DNA of 64,000 bases from Rhodovastum atsumiense (GTDB lineage: Bacteria; Pseudomonadota; Alphaproteobacteria; Acetobacterales; Acetobacteraceae): NCBI RefSeq assembly GCF_937425535.1, contig NZ_OW485601.1, positions 2,897,501 through 2,961,500 of the forward strand. The letters run 5' to 3'. A program made the translations under genes and the position numbers. Of the stretch, positions 47,798 to 59,225 are shown one piece after another; positions within the stretch are counted from its first letter, which is position 1, and each line of letters begins with the position of its first letter. Under the pieces are notes generated by a model. That model ran no database searches and had not been told where the DNA came from. It saw only the letters and a program-made list of their open reading frames with translations.

Positions 47798-48588
47798 GCC
47801 GGTTGCTGCTGGGCTGGCTGCTCGCCGGCTACGCCTTTCTCTACCTGCCGATCGCGCTGCTGGTGGCGACCAGCTTCAACGACTCGCGGCTGACCACGGT
47901 CTGGACCGGTTTCTCCACACGATGGTATGCGGAACTGCTGACCGACACCGCGTTGATCGAGGCGGCGCTGTTGTCGCTGCGCATCGCCGCGGTGTCGGCC
48001 ACCATCGCCACCGTGCTGGGGGCGCTGGCCGGGATCGCTCTGGCCCGGCTGCGCCGCTTCCGTGGCCGCGCGCTGTTCGGGGCGCTGCTGGCCGTGCCCC
48101 TGGTGCTGCCGGACCTGCTGATCGGCATGGCGCTGCTGCTGCTGTTCGTGGCAGTGCAGACGCTGCTGGACTGGCCCGCCCGTGGTGCCGGCACCGTCAC
48201 CGTCGCCCATGCCACCGCCGCGATGGCCTTCGTGGCCGTGGTGGTGGAGGCCCGGCTGCACGATGCCGGCACGGCGCTGGAGGACGCGGCGATGGACCTC
48301 GGCGCCTCGCCGTTGCAGGCTTTCTTCCAGATCACGCTGCCGCTGGCCGCCCCGGCGCTGGCGTCAGGCTGGCTGCTGGCCTTCACCCTGTCGCTGGATG
48401 ACGTGGTCATCGCCAGCTTCGTCTCCGGGCCGGGAGCTTCCACCCTTCCCATGGTGGTGTTCTCGACCCTGCGGCTGGGGGCGACTCCGGTGCTGAACGC
48501 GCTTGCGACGGTGGTGCTGGGCCTGGTCGCGCTGGCGCTGCTGGTGGTCTGGGTGGCTTCGGGCCGTTCCTTCCGGGGGGCACGCTGA
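47794..48588 (+). CDS. Polyamine ABC transporter permease (PotC/PotI-like)
   Basis: 264 residues, six membrane helices, with YLPIALLVATSFNDSRLTTVWTGFSTRWY at the N-terminus, LVLPDLLIGMALLLLFV and the EAA loop LEDAAMDLGASPLQAFFQITLPLAAPALASG, then FTLSLDDVVIASFVSGPGASTLP. ATGA overlap with the partner permease indicates tight coupling. Completes the four-part polyamine importer. Confidence 0.93.
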   Translation: MSRLLLGWLLAGYAFLYLPIALLVATSFNDSRLTTVWTGFSTRWYAELLTDTALIEAALLSLRIAAVSATIATVLGALAGIALARLRRFRGRALFGALLAVPLVLPDLLIGMALLLLFVAVQTLLDWPARGAGTVTVAHATAAMAFVAVVVEARLHDAGTALEDAAMDLGASPLQAFFQITLPLAAPALASGWLLAFTLSLDDVVIASFVSGPGASTLPMVVFSTLRLGATPVLNALATVVLGLVALALLVVWVASGRSFRGAR

Positions 48589-48668
48589 AGCGCCCCGGGA
48601 TTGTCATACCGGCCCCGACGTCTCATTGCCCGGGTAACCCGTTGCCCCCTGCCAGTTTCCCGGACTAG

Positions 48669-49907
<1,239 letters not shown>

Positions 49908-49909
49908 CC

Positions 49910-51112
49910 ATGCCGGCCCTCGCGCAGCGGCTCGGCCGTGCCCAGGTCGCGGCGACCGTCGCCATGACCAACAAGGCGCGCGCCCTGCGCGAGGCCGGCC
50001 ACGACGTGGTGTCGCTGACCATCGGCGAGCCGGATTTCGCGACGCCGCCGCACGTGATCGCGGCGGCGCACGCGGCGGCGCTGGCCGGTGACACCAAATA
50101 CCCACCGCAGGACGGCACGCGGGCGCTGAAGGACGCAGTGTGCCGGCAGTTCCGCCGCGACCACGGCCTGGAATTCGGCCTCGACGAGGTCATGATCTCG
50201 AACGGCGCCAAGCAGGTCATCTACAATGCCCTGGCGGCAACCGTGGACGAAGGCGACGAGGTCGTCATCCCGGTGCCCTCCTGGGTCGCCTACAGCCTGA
50301 CCACACGTCTGATCGGCGGCGAGCCGGTGCACGTGACCTGCCCGCAGAACAACGGGTTCCGGCTGCGCCCGGAGGACCTGGATGCCGCCATCACGCCGCG
50401 CACCCGCTGGCTGATCCTGAACTTCCCGAACAATCCCACCGGGGCGGTGCCGAGCCGCGCGGAGCTTGCCGCCCTCGCCGAGGTGATGCTGCGCCATCCG
50501 CATGTCTGGATCATGTCCGACGACATGTACGCGCATCTCTACTACGGCGATGAGCCCTACGTGACGCTGGCCGAGATCGAGCCGCGGCTGCGCGCGCGCA
50601 CGCTGACGGTCGGCGGCGTGTCTAAGACCTACGCCATGACCGGCTGGCGCATCGGCTATGCCGGGGGGCCGCGGGATCTGATCCGCGCCATGGTCACGGT
50701 GCAGGGCCATGTCGCCGCCGGCGTCTCCACCATCGGCCAGGCCGCCGCCGTGGCGGCGCTGGACGGGCCGCAGGAGCTGGTGGCCGAGCGTGCCGCGGTC
50801 TATCGCCGCCGCCGCGACTTCGTGGTCGATGCGCTGAACGCCTGCCCGGGCCTCTCCTGCCACCGGCCGGAAGGCGCCTTCTATGTCTTCCCCAATGTCG
50901 CGGGTTGCCTCGGCCGTACCACTGCCGGCGGGCGCCTGCTGCAGACGGACGAGGATTTCGCGCTGGCCTTGCTGGACGAGCAGCACGTCGCGCTGGTGCA
51001 CGGTGCCGCCTTCGGCATGAGCCCCTATCTGCGCATCAGCTACGCTACCGACGACGCCACCCTGGCGCGGGCGATGGAGCGCATCGCCGCCTTCACCCAC
51101 GGCCTGAGGTGA
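49910..51112 (+). CDS. Class I aminotransferase, diverged tandem paralogue
   Basis: 400 residues, equal in length to the preceding aminotransferase and clearly homologous ([48 protein letters not shown] with PLP-Lys, LRISYATDD). The two differ widely in the substrate loop (PSWVAYSLTTRLIGGEPVHV against [20 protein letters not shown]), so substrate use likely differs. It is 2 bp after the first and its stop overlaps the GTG start of an acetyltransferase gene, forming a three-gene unit. Confidence 0.92.
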   Translation: MPALAQRLGRAQVAATVAMTNKARALREAGHDVVSLTIGEPDFATPPHVIAAAHAAALAGDTKYPPQDGTRALKDAVCRQFRRDHGLEFGLDEVMISNGAKQVIYNALAATVDEGDEVVIPVPSWVAYSLTTRLIGGEPVHVTCPQNNGFRLRPEDLDAAITPRTRWLILNFPNNPTGAVPSRAELAALAEVMLRHPHVWIMSDDMYAHLYYGDEPYVTLAEIEPRLRARTLTVGGVSKTYAMTGWRIGYAGGPRDLIRAMVTVQGHVAAGVSTIGQAAAVAALDGPQELVAERAAVYRRRRDFVVDALNACPGLSCHRPEGAFYVFPNVAGCLGRTTAGGRLLQTDEDFALALLDEQHVALVHGAAFGMSPYLRISYATDDATLARAMERIAAFTHGLR

Positions 51113-52071
51113 CCCGGCTGCGGCCCGGCCGGGACGACGATGCGGCGGGCATCATCGCGCTGATCGCGTCCTGCTGGTCCGAGTATCCCGGCTGCGTCAT
51201 GGACCTCGACGGCGAGGTGCCGGAGCTGCGTGCCCTCGCCACCTATTTCGCCGAACGGGACGGGGCGCTGTGGGTGGCCGAGGCGGGCGGCGCCGTGGTC
51301 GGCATGGTCGGCACCCACCCGCTCGGCGAGGGTGCCTGGGAGATCTGCAAGCTGTACGTCGCACGCCCCCAGCGTGGCCGCGGCGTCGCCCAGGCGCTGA
51401 TCACGACGGCGGAGGCGCATGCCCGGGCGCACGGCGCCACCGCGATGAAGCTCTGGAGCGACACCCGCTTCGAGCGGGCGCACCGCTTCTACGAAAAGCA
51501 CGCCTATGTGCGGCAGGGACCGATCCGGGTGTTGGACGACCTCTCGCACTCGCTGGAGTTCGCCTATGCCAAGCCGCTGACCGGCGTGGTGGTGCGGGAG
51601 CTCGATGCGGTGGGGGTGGCCTCGGCGGCGGCGCGGCTGGCCGAGGTCATGAAGGATTGCGTCGATTCCGGCGACGCCCGTGCCGTCTGGCGCCAGGCCG
51701 CGACCGAGGTGGCGACGGGCCGGCGCTGCGTGCTCGCCGCCTGGGCGGAGGGGGAGCTGGTGGGGACGGTCCAGCTCGATCTCGGTTTGCCACCGGACCA
51801 GTCGCACCGGGCCAACCTGCAAAAGTTGCTGGTGCAGGCCGGCGCGCGCCGCCGCGGCATCGGGCGCCTGCTGATGCAGCAGGCCGAAGCCGCGGCGCGG
51901 CAGGCCGGGCGCAGCCTGCTGGTGCTCGACACCCGCGCTGGTGATGCCGCCGAGCATCTGGTGCGCGGGCTCGGCTGGACCGAGGCCGGGTGCATTCCCG
52001 GGGACACCCGCGACGCCGATGGCACCCTGCGCGACACGCTGATCTTCTACCGCGCCGTTCAGCCGGCCTGA
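51109..52071 (+). CDS. Tandem double-GNAT N-acetyltransferase
   Basis: 320 residues with two GNAT domains. The first (about 1-155) has the acetyl-CoA loop CKLYVARPQRGRGVAQALITTAEAHA and ends ARFYEKHAY-like (AHRFYEKHAYVRQG); the second (about 163-318) has LQKLLVQAGARRRGIGRLLMQQAEAAAR. Both keep the R/Q-x-x-G-x-G/A pyrophosphate loop. The GTG at 51109 overlaps the aminotransferase stop (GTGA). Coupled to two aminotransferases, it may acylate an amino acid or its derivative; no substrate can be named. Confidence 0.88.
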   Translation: MTRLRPGRDDDAAGIIALIASCWSEYPGCVMDLDGEVPELRALATYFAERDGALWVAEAGGAVVGMVGTHPLGEGAWEICKLYVARPQRGRGVAQALITTAEAHARAHGATAMKLWSDTRFERAHRFYEKHAYVRQGPIRVLDDLSHSLEFAYAKPLTGVVVRELDAVGVASAAARLAEVMKDCVDSGDARAVWRQAATEVATGRRCVLAAWAEGELVGTVQLDLGLPPDQSHRANLQKLLVQAGARRRGIGRLLMQQAEAAARQAGRSLLVLDTRAGDAAEHLVRGLGWTEAGCIPGDTRDADGTLRDTLIFYRAVQPA

Positions 52072-52114
52072 CCGGTCACTCCTCGCGTTCGGCGGCGCCG
52101 GTGCCGCAGGCCGC

Positions 52115-52888
52115 TCAGCCGCGTCCGCGCACGGCCATTTCCTGCAGCGTGAGTTGCATGGTCCGCCCCGACTGCCAGGCATTCGCCCCGGCATCGACCG
52201 AAGGGGCGGGAATATCGCCCCGTTCCTGCCGCAGCGCCGCCTGCGGTGTGTCCAGGCGTTGATTGCGGGCTTCCAGCCGCTTCGGGTCGAGCTGGCCGTC
52301 GGCGGTGAAGCCCATCATCAACTGCGGGATGCCGAGCGGCAGGTCGCCGTCGCGGTCGATCTGCCAGGTGTGCCAGGTCTTGCCGTAGGTGGTGACCAGG
52401 TCGCGCATCAAGGCGTATTCCGCGACCCGGGGCAGTCCGGGGGCGACCAGTTGGCCCGATGCGACTTCATAGTCGTGGCTGTGCCAGAGCCGCTTTTCGT
52501 CCGCGGGCAGGCTGCGGAACAGCCTTTCGCTGACGATGTATTCGATGCCGATCAGCTTCGCGGTGTCGCGGTCGGAGTCGAAGATCACGCACTGGTGGAA
52601 ATCTTCCGTCAGGTGCGTGCAGTAATGAAATGCCTCGACCACGCGGCCCATGTCATCGGCGTAGAAGTGAAAGCCGTTGAGATAGGCGCTCATCGCGTCC
52701 ACCGGGCGTTTGGATTGCAGCATGCTGGCGCCGGCATCGAGCATGGTGCTGCGGGTGCTGCGTGGCTCGCCGGCCTGGGCCCGTGCCGGGCGGGCGGCGA
52801 AGGCGGCGGCGACAGGCGCGAGCACCGCCGAGGCGGCCAGGGTGCGCCCGAGACAGCGACGGCAGGTGAGGCGGTGCAGTGCGCCCAT
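52115..52888 (-). CDS. DUF1264 (oil-body-associated protein-like) exported protein
   Basis: 257 residues. The N-terminus has an RRCLGRTLAASAVLAPVAAAFAARPARAQA export signal with twin Arg, possibly Tat. The mature part matches DUF1264 as in plant oil-body-associated proteins: LNGFHFYADDMGRVVEAFHYCTHLTEDFHQCVIFDSDRDTAKLIGIEYIVSERLFRSLPADEKRLWHSHDYEV. The conserved His/Cys residues (FHYCTH, FHQC, WHSHDYEV) suggest a metal or haem site, unproven. The bacterial role of the family is unknown. No operon partner; it converges on the double-GNAT gene and follows grxD in the same direction after a strong terminator. Confidence 0.8.
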   Translation of the reverse strand: MGALHRLTCRRCLGRTLAASAVLAPVAAAFAARPARAQAGEPRSTRSTMLDAGASMLQSKRPVDAMSAYLNGFHFYADDMGRVVEAFHYCTHLTEDFHQCVIFDSDRDTAKLIGIEYIVSERLFRSLPADEKRLWHSHDYEVASGQLVAPGLPRVAEYALMRDLVTTYGKTWHTWQIDRDGDLPLGIPQLMMGFTADGQLDPKRLEARNQRLDTPQAALRQERGDIPAPSVDAGANAWQSGRTMQLTLQEMAVRGRG

Positions 52889-52950
52889 GGGGTCCCTCCG
52901 GATGGATGACGGGGGGAGAACACCGTCGGGCCGGCCGGGTTGGCGCACAG

Positions 52951-52980
52951 AAAAACCCCCCGGTGCCGGGCACCGGGGGG
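52951..52980 (-). terminator. Rho-independent terminator of grxD
   Basis: On the minus strand an 11-bp perfect stem, CCCCCCGGTGC/GCACCGGGGGG (52970-52980 with 52956-52966, 3-nt loop), is followed by five T residues (52951-52955). It lies 24 bp after the grxD stop and ends the bolA-grxD transcript. Confidence 0.9.
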
Positions 52981-53004
52981 CGTCATTCCGAAGCAGCGGG
53001 ACGA

Positions 53005-53343
53005 TCAGCCCTGGGTCGCGGGGGCGATGCCCTTGTCGGCCAGGGTGGTGGCCAGCTCGCCGGACTGGAACATCTCGGTGACGATGTCGCAGCCGCCGAT
53101 GAACTCGCCCTTGATGTAGAGCTGCGGGATGGTCGGCCAGTTGGAGAACTGCTTGATGCCCTCGCGCAGCTCGGCGTCCTCCAGCACGTTGGCGGTTTTG
53201 AACGGCACGCCGACATGGGTGAGGATCTGCACCACCCGGGCGGAGAAGCCGCATTGCGGGAAGGCGGCCGTGCCCTTCATGTACAGCATCACCGGGTTTT
53301 CGGTGATCTCGGCCTGGATGCGCTCGAAGACGGGATTGGACAT
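53005..53343 (-). CDS. grxD: CGFS-type monothiol glutaredoxin Grx4
   Basis: 112 residues with the active-site CGFS at Cys31, the glutathione-binding [20 protein letters not shown] and MYMKGT-like start ([17 protein letters not shown]). It binds a glutathione-coordinated 2Fe-2S cluster as a homodimer or with BolA and donates clusters. It follows bolA by 11 bp, the known functional pairing. Confidence 0.96.
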   Translation of the reverse strand: MSNPVFERIQAEITENPVMLYMKGTAAFPQCGFSARVVQILTHVGVPFKTANVLEDAELREGIKQFSNWPTIPQLYIKGEFIGGCDIVTEMFQSGELATTLADKGIAPATQG

Positions 53344-53354
53344 CAGGGGAGTCC

Positions 53355-53588
53355 TTATTCTGGAGCGGAGGTCTGCAGGGCGAGGGCGTGCAACTCCCCT
53401 CCCATGCGGCCGCTGAGGGCGGCGTAGACGATCTGGTGCTGCCGCACGCGCGAGATGCCGCGGAAACTCTCGCTGACCACGCTGGCGGCGTAATGGTCGC
53501 CGTCGCCCGCGAGGTCCTCGATGGTTACGCGCGCATCCGGCAGGGCCACTTTGATCAGGGCCTCGATCTCGCTTGCCGACATCGCCAT
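53355..53588 (-). CDS. bolA: BolA family protein
   Basis: 77 residues matching the BolA fold ([51 protein letters not shown]) with the conserved His of the RQHQIVY helix that ligates the shared 2Fe-2S cluster with CGFS glutaredoxin. Adjacent grxD supports this. A second ATG two codons on (53582) is equally possible. It starts 24 bp after purL. Confidence 0.95.
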   Translation of the reverse strand: MAMSASEIEALIKVALPDARVTIEDLAGDGDHYAASVVSESFRGISRVRQHQIVYAALSGRMGGELHALALQTSAPE

Positions 53589-53612
53589 CCGGTCTGCGTC
53601 TCCCCTCGTGTT

Positions 53613-55796
53613 TCAGCGACCCATCAGCGTCGGCAGGAACCGTTCATGTGCCGCACGCAGCGTATCCAGCGAAATGGTGTCGCCAGAGGGAAGTGTCAAA
53701 TCCCCATCGCCGGCACGGCCAAGCCGCCGCGCCGGAATGCCGGCCGCGGTGGCGGCGGCCAGCAGGGCGGCGGCGTCGCTGACCGCGAGCACGTAGCGCG
53801 CCTGGTCTTCGCCGAACCACCACGCATGCGGGGGGATGCCTTCGGCGGCGGGCAGCAGCCGCACGCCGGTATTGCCGGCCAGCGCCATTTCCGCCACCGC
53901 CACCAGCAGCCCGCCATCGGAGACGTCGTGGCAGGCGCGCACCCGCCCGGCCAGGATCTCGGCGCGGACGAAGTCACCGTTGCGCCGTTCCGCCACCAGG
54001 TCGACCGGCGGCGGCGGACCGGCTTCCTGGCCGGCGATCTCGCGCAGCCACAGCGACTGGCCGAGATGGCCGCGGGTCTCGCCGATCAGCACCAGATCCA
54101 GCCCCGGCGCCAGCGCCAGCCCGACTGCCTGGGCCGCATTCTCCAGCACGCCGAGGCCGCCGATGGCCGGGGCGGGCAGGATCGGCAGGCCCTCGGTCTC
54201 GTTGTAGAGGCTGACATTGCCGCTCACGACCGGGAAATCCAGTGCGACGCAGGCGGCCGACATGCCGCGGATGGCGGCGGCGAACTGGCCCATGATCTCC
54301 GGCTTCTCGGGGTTGCCGAAGTTCATGTTGTCGGTGACGGCGAGCGGGGTGGCGCCGGTGGCGGTCAGGTTGCGCCACGCCTCGGCCACCGCCTGGGCGC
54401 CGCCCGCCTCCGGGTCGGCCTGGCAGTAGCGCGGCGTGCAGTCGGTGGTCAGTGCCAGCGCCCGCGCATGGTCCTCGATCTTGACCACGGCGGCGTCGGC
54501 GGCTCCCGGCCGGCGCACGGTCTGCCCGCCGACGGTGCTGTCGTACTGGTCCCAGATCCAGGCGCGCGAGCAGAGATCGGGGCAGCCGATCAACTGGGTC
54601 AGGGCGGTGGCCGGCCCGACCGGATCGGCGACATGGCCGAGCGCCACCGGCTTCGGCGTCTCCACCGTGGGGCGATGATACAGCGGCGCCTGGTCGGCGA
54701 GGGGCGCGAGCGGGATATCGGCCTCGATCCGGCCCTGGTGGCGCACCACGATGCGGCCGGTGTCGGTGAGATACCCGACCACGGCGAAATCCAGCTCCCA
54801 TTTCTCGAAGATGGCGCGGGCCACGTCCTGCCGGTCCGGCCGCAGCACCATGAGCATGCGCTCCTGGCTTTCCGAGAGCATCATCTCGTAGGCGGTCATG
54901 CCGGTCTCGCGCTGCGGCACGGCATCGAGGTCGAGGTCGAGCCCGACCCCGCCCTTGCCCGCCATCTCCACCGAGGAGGAGGTCAGCCCGGCCGCCCCCA
55001 TGTCCTGGATGGCGATGATGGCGTCGGTCGCCATCAGCTCGAGGCAGGCCTCGATCAGCAGCTTCTCGGTGAAGGGGTCGCCGACCTGCACGGTCGGGCG
55101 CTTTTCTTCCGAATCCTGGGCGAATTCGGCGCTGGCCATGGTGGCGCCGTGGATGCCGTCGCGGCCGGTCTTGGAGCCGACATAGACCACCGGGTTGCCG
55201 ATGCCGGCGGCGGCGCTGAGGAAGATGCGGTCCTTGCGGGCGATGCCGACGGTCATGGCGTTGACCAGCGGGTTGCCATTGTAGGAGGGGTGGAAATTCA
55301 CCTCGCCGCCCACGGTGGGCACGCCGACGCAGTTGCCGTAGCCGCCGATGCCGCGCACCACGCCGTCGATGACGCGCTGGGTGCGGGGCAGGCTGGGATC
55401 GCCGAAGCGCAGGGCGTTCAGGTTGGCGATCGGCCGCGCCCCCATGGTGAACACGTCGCGCAGGATGCCGCCCACTCCGGTCGCCGCCCCCTGGTAGGGC
55501 TCGATGAAGCTCGGGTGGTTATGGCTTTCCATCTTGAAGATGGCGGCCAGGCCCTCGCCGATATCCACCACGCCGGCGTTCTCGCCCGGGCCGTGGATCA
55601 CCCAGGGCGCCTTGGTCGGCAGTTGCTTCAGCCAGACGCGGCTGGATTTGTAGCTGCAATGCTCCGACCACATGACGCTGAAGATGCCGAGCTCGGTGAA
55701 ACTCGGCGTGCGTCCCATGATGTCCAGCACACGCGCGTATTCATCGGCGGAAAGGCCGAACTCGCGGGCGAGGGACTGGTTGACTTCGCGGGCCAT
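53613..55796 (-). CDS. purL: Phosphoribosylformylglycinamidine synthase subunit PurL
   Basis: 727 residues, the small-type FGAM synthase catalytic subunit, ATP-dependent amidation step 4 of purine synthesis. The conserved ATP/Mg segments are seen: [20 protein letters not shown] near the N-terminus with the active-site His, [37 protein letters not shown], and [27 protein letters not shown]. Works with PurS and PurQ encoded just upstream. A 90-bp gap separates it from purQ. Confidence 0.97.
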   Translation of the reverse strand: MAREVNQSLAREFGLSADEYARVLDIMGRTPSFTELGIFSVMWSEHCSYKSSRVWLKQLPTKAPWVIHGPGENAGVVDIGEGLAAIFKMESHNHPSFIEPYQGAATGVGGILRDVFTMGARPIANLNALRFGDPSLPRTQRVIDGVVRGIGGYGNCVGVPTVGGEVNFHPSYNGNPLVNAMTVGIARKDRIFLSAAAGIGNPVVYVGSKTGRDGIHGATMASAEFAQDSEEKRPTVQVGDPFTEKLLIEACLELMATDAIIAIQDMGAAGLTSSSVEMAGKGGVGLDLDLDAVPQRETGMTAYEMMLSESQERMLMVLRPDRQDVARAIFEKWELDFAVVGYLTDTGRIVVRHQGRIEADIPLAPLADQAPLYHRPTVETPKPVALGHVADPVGPATALTQLIGCPDLCSRAWIWDQYDSTVGGQTVRRPGAADAAVVKIEDHARALALTTDCTPRYCQADPEAGGAQAVAEAWRNLTATGATPLAVTDNMNFGNPEKPEIMGQFAAAIRGMSAACVALDFPVVSGNVSLYNETEGLPILPAPAIGGLGVLENAAQAVGLALAPGLDLVLIGETRGHLGQSLWLREIAGQEAGPPPPVDLVAERRNGDFVRAEILAGRVRACHDVSDGGLLVAVAEMALAGNTGVRLLPAAEGIPPHAWWFGEDQARYVLAVSDAAALLAAATAAGIPARRLGRAGDGDLTLPSGDTISLDTLRAAHERFLPTLMGR

Positions 55797-55886
55797 GGTT
55801 GGGTGCCTCGGTCGGGAGAAGCGGGGGCCGGCGCCCCCGGTCCGGGCCCCCCTCGCGAGGGGCCGGGTCGGCGGAAAGGGCGGGGA

Positions 55887-56579
55887 TCAGGCCGCCAGGG
55901 CGGCGGCCAGTCCGTCGAACAGCGGCTTGCCGTCGGCGCCGCCCATCAGCGGGTCCACCAGGTCCTCGGGGTGCGGCATCAGCCCGAGCACCCGCAGGTT
56001 CGGCGAGAAGATCCCGGCGATGTTGCGGGCGCTGCCGTTGTGGTTGGCCTCCGGCGTTACCGCGCCCTCGGCGGTCACGTAGCGGAACGCCACCAGGCCC
56101 TCGCCCTCCAGCCGGTCGAGCGTGGCGTCGTCGGCGAAATAGTTGCCGTCGCCATGCGCCATCGGGCTGCGGAACACCGCACCCTGCTGCCAGCGCCCGG
56201 TGAAGGCGGTATCCGCCCGCTCCACCCGCAGGTGGCAGTCCATCGACAGGAAGCGCAGCCCGGCATTGCGCAGCAGCGCGCCCGGCAGCAGCCCGGTCTC
56301 GACCAGGATCTGGAAGCCGTTGCACACGCCCAGCACGTGCCCGCCGCGTTGCGCATGGGCGCGCACCGCCGCCATCACCGGCGACTGCGCGGCCATCGCG
56401 CCGCAGCGCAGGTAGTCGCCGTAGCTGAACCCGCCCGGGATCACCACCAGGTCGAGCCCGGCGAGGTCGGTTTCCTTGTGCCAGACCATGCGCGGCGCCT
56501 GTCCGGTGGCGCCCCGCAGCGCGATCGCCATGTCGCGCTCGCGGTTGATGCCGGGAAAGACGACGATGCCGGCCTTCAT
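55887..56579 (-). CDS. purQ: Phosphoribosylformylglycinamidine synthase subunit PurQ (glutaminase)
   Basis: 230 residues, class I glutamine amidotransferase releasing ammonia for PurL. Catalytic Cys in [11 protein letters not shown] (nucleophile elbow), with His and Glu in [10 protein letters not shown]. The start [14 protein letters not shown] is typical. Its ATG overlaps the purS stop by 4 bp. Confidence 0.97.
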   Translation of the reverse strand: MKAGIVVFPGINRERDMAIALRGATGQAPRMVWHKETDLAGLDLVVIPGGFSYGDYLRCGAMAAQSPVMAAVRAHAQRGGHVLGVCNGFQILVETGLLPGALLRNAGLRFLSMDCHLRVERADTAFTGRWQQGAVFRSPMAHGDGNYFADDATLDRLEGEGLVAFRYVTAEGAVTPEANHNGSARNIAGIFSPNLRVLGLMPHPEDLVDPLMGGADGKPLFDGLAAALAA

Positions 56580-56818
56580 CCCGCGACCTCGACCCGGAAG
56601 CCTTCGATGACGGTGTTGGCCAGCAGCTTGCGGGCCATCTCCTCGGCCTGGGCCTTCGCCGCGGTCGGGTCGGTCTCGGCCAGTTCCAGCTCGATCACCT
56701 TGCCGGCCCGGACCTCGCCCACGTTGGCGAAGCCCAGCGTATGCAGGGCCTGGCCGATCGCCTTGCCCTGCGGGTCCAGCACGCCGGGCTTGAGCATGAC
56801 GGTCACGACGGCTTTCAC
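56576..56818 (-). CDS. purS: Phosphoribosylformylglycinamidine synthase subunit PurS
   Basis: 80 residues, the usual PurS length, which bridges PurL and PurQ. The core is [45 protein letters not shown]. The GTG at 56818 is chosen because it gives the canonical [12 protein letters not shown] start and has GAGGTG 5 bp upstream; a GTG at 56845 would add nine residues. It lies 31 bp after purC. Confidence 0.94.
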   Translation of the reverse strand: MKAVVTVMLKPGVLDPQGKAIGQALHTLGFANVGEVRAGKVIELELAETDPTAAKAQAEEMARKLLANTVIEGFRVEVAG

Positions 56819-56849
56819 GGGCCCCACCTCTTCACGGTATTGCACTGCC

Positions 56850-57614
56850 TCATTGCATGGTCTCCGGGCCCTTGAGGTCGCGCATGCCGGCCTCGGGCAG
56901 GATGCCCAGGCGGCGCGCCACTTCCTGGTAGGCTTCCTCGACCTTGCCGAGGTCGCGCCGGAAACGGTCCTTGTCCATTTTCTCGTTGGTCTTGGAATCC
57001 CACAGCCGGCAATTATCCGGGCTGATCTCGTCGGCGAGGACGATGCGCATCTCCTCGTTTTCCCACAGCCGGCCGAATTCCAGCTTGAAGTCCACCAGGC
57101 TGATGCCGACGCCGAGGAACAGGCCGGTCAGGAAGTCGTTCACCCGCAGCGTCAGCGAGACGATGTCGTCGAGGTCCTGGGTGGTGGCCCAGCCGAAGGC
57201 GGTGATGTGCTCTTCCGACACCATCGGGTCGCCGAGCTGGTCGTTCTTGTAATAGTACTCGATGATGGAGCGGGGCAGGCGGGTGCCCTCGGGGATGCCG
57301 AGCCGGGTGGACAGGCTGCCGGCGGCGACGTTGCGGACCACCACCTCGACCGGAATGATCTCCACTTCGCGGATCAGCTGCTCGCGCATGTTGAGCCGGC
57401 GGACGAAATGGGTGGGCACGCCGATCTCGCCGAGCCGCGACATCAGGTATTCGCTGATGCGGTTGTTCAGGACGCCCTTGCCGGTGATGACGCCCTTCTT
57501 CTGGGAATTGAAAGCGGTGGCGTCATCCTTGAAATACTGAACGAGCGTGCCCGGCTCCGGTCCTTCGAACAGGATCTTGGCTTTTCCCTCGTAGAGCTGG
57601 CGGCGGCGGGCCAT
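56850..57614 (-). CDS. purC: Phosphoribosylaminoimidazole-succinocarboxamide synthase
   Basis: 254 residues, SAICAR synthetase, joining aspartate to CAIR with ATP. Family blocks: [58 protein letters not shown] and [17 protein letters not shown] 57614 gives the classic [13 protein letters not shown] start; the long upstream frame is not part of the gene. It heads the purC-purS-purQ-purL series. Confidence 0.97.
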   Translation of the reverse strand: MARRRQLYEGKAKILFEGPEPGTLVQYFKDDATAFNSQKKGVITGKGVLNNRISEYLMSRLGEIGVPTHFVRRLNMREQLIREVEIIPVEVVVRNVAAGSLSTRLGIPEGTRLPRSIIEYYYKNDQLGDPMVSEEHITAFGWATTQDLDDIVSLTLRVNDFLTGLFLGVGISLVDFKLEFGRLWENEEMRIVLADEISPDNCRLWDSKTNEKMDKDRFRRDLGKVEEAYQEVARRLGILPEAGMRDLKGPETMQ

Positions 57615-57793
57615 GGTCGATTCCTTACTGGGCAGTCCCGGTCGCGCAACCGTGCGGGCGCGCGCTCGTGCTGCGCCGCCGGGGTCCCGAGGGCGCCGGA
57701 GCGGTATAGCAGCCGCGTCCGAGCCGCGAAACGCCCGCGCACTGCCGTGGACGCAGGGCGGGGGCGCGGCGCGGCGACGCGGTGATGGGGGGG

Positions 57794-59152
57794 CTACTCC
57801 CCCCCGGCGGCCTTGCCCTCGGGGCCGAAGACCCGGTCGAAAATGGCGTCGATCTGGCGCAGGTGCAGGCGCGCATCCATGGCCTCGTCGAGCACGGCGG
57901 CGGGCACCCGCCCCGCGACCTCCGGATCGGCGTCCAGGTTGGCGCGGAAGCTGCGTCCCTCCGGCGTGCCCAGCTTCTGCCAGGTCGCCATGGCGTTGCG
58001 TTGCACGATCCGGTAGGCGTCCTCGCGCAGGATGCCGGCCTTGGCGAGCGCCAGCAGTACCTCGCCCGAATGCACCACGCCCCCCAGCGATTCCAGGTTC
58101 GCCGCCATCCGTTCCGGGTAGACGGTCAGCTTGGCCATCATCCCGGCCAGCCGGGCCAGCGCGAAGTCCAGCGTCACCGTCGCATCCGGCGCGATCGCCC
58201 GCTCCACCGAGGAATGGCTGATGTCGCGCTCGTGCCACAGCGTGACGTTCTCCAGCGCCGGCACCACCGCGGAGCGCACGATGCGGGCGAGCCCGGTCAG
58301 GTTCTCGCTCAGCACCGGGTTGCGCTTGTGCGGCATCGCCGAGGAGCCCTTCTGGCCGGGATGGAAGAATTCCTCCGCCTCCCGCACCTCGGAGCGCTGC
58401 AAATGCCGCACCTCGGTCGCCAGCCGTTCCACCGCCGAGGCGATCACGCCGAGGGTGCAGAAGAAGGCGGCGTGGCGGTCGCGCGGGATCACCTGGGTGG
58501 AGACCGGCTCCACCGCGAGCCCGAGCCGCCCGGCGACGAATTCCTCCACCCGGGGATCGACATGGGCGAAGGTGCCGACCGCGCCGCTGATGGCGCAGAC
58601 CGCCACCTCCGCCCGCGCCTGTTCCAGCCGTGTGCGGTTGCGGGCGAATTCGGCGTAGTGGCCGGCGAGCTTGATGCCGAAGCTGGTCGGCTCGGCATGA
58701 ATGCCGTGGCTGCGGCCGATGGTCAGGGTGTGCTTGTGCTCGATCGCCCGCGCCTTCAGCGCCGCCAGCACCTCGTCGAGGTCGGCGAGCAGCAGGTCGG
58801 CCGCCTGGGTCAGCTGCACCGACAGGCAGGTGTCCAGCACGTCGCTGCTGGTCATGCCCAGGTGGACGAAGCGCGAATCGGGGCCGATATGCCCGGCCAG
58901 CCAGGTCAGGAAAGCGATGACGTCATGGCGGGTCTCGCGCTCGATCTCGTCGATGCGGTCGAGGTCGGCCTGGGAGATGGCGGCGAGGGCGGGCGCGCCC
59001 TTCTCGCGGATGGTGCGGGCGGCTTCCTCGGGGATGGCGCCGAGCCGGGCCATGCCCTCGGCGGCCAGCGCCTCGATCTCGAACCAGATGCGAAAGCGGT
59101 TTTCAGGCGCCCAGATGGCAGCCATCGCCGGACGGGTGTAACGGGGAACCAT
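57794..59152 (-). CDS. purB: Adenylosuccinate lyase
   Basis: 452 residues, fumarase/aspartase superfamily, acting twice in purine synthesis (SAICAR and adenylosuccinate cleavage). The signature [11 protein letters not shown] is intact, TSSDVLDT and [14 protein letters not shown] (catalytic His) are present. The ATG at 59152 ([20 protein letters not shown]) is the typical alphaproteobacterial start; seven codons more upstream are possible. It is 179 bp before purC and transcribed the same way. Confidence 0.97.
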   Translation of the reverse strand: MVPRYTRPAMAAIWAPENRFRIWFEIEALAAEGMARLGAIPEEAARTIREKGAPALAAISQADLDRIDEIERETRHDVIAFLTWLAGHIGPDSRFVHLGMTSSDVLDTCLSVQLTQAADLLLADLDEVLAALKARAIEHKHTLTIGRSHGIHAEPTSFGIKLAGHYAEFARNRTRLEQARAEVAVCAISGAVGTFAHVDPRVEEFVAGRLGLAVEPVSTQVIPRDRHAAFFCTLGVIASAVERLATEVRHLQRSEVREAEEFFHPGQKGSSAMPHKRNPVLSENLTGLARIVRSAVVPALENVTLWHERDISHSSVERAIAPDATVTLDFALARLAGMMAKLTVYPERMAANLESLGGVVHSGEVLLALAKAGILREDAYRIVQRNAMATWQKLGTPEGRSFRANLDADPEVAGRVPAAVLDEAMDARLHLRQIDAIFDRVFGPEGKAAGGE

Positions 59153-59225
59153 AGGGCGCTCCGGGCTTCTCAAGCGGGGTCAGGCCCCATCTAGGCCGGA
59201 GCCCGCCGCCGAGCAAGGAAGACCC

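Noticed and set aside
52115-53254. 379-residue version of the DUF1264 protein
   Set aside because: The added N-terminus is grxD read out of frame and crosses a strong terminator; the signal peptide begins at 52888.
53388-57785. 1465-residue open frame antisense to bolA, purL, purQ, purS and purC
   Set aside because: It spans five conserved genes on the other strand and has the same shadow composition; no start signal or domain.
59174-59225. Possible yybP-ykoY manganese riboswitch before the TerC-like gene
   Set aside because: Only 73 bp separate it from purB, too short for the conserved two-helix structure, and no matching sequence is visible.
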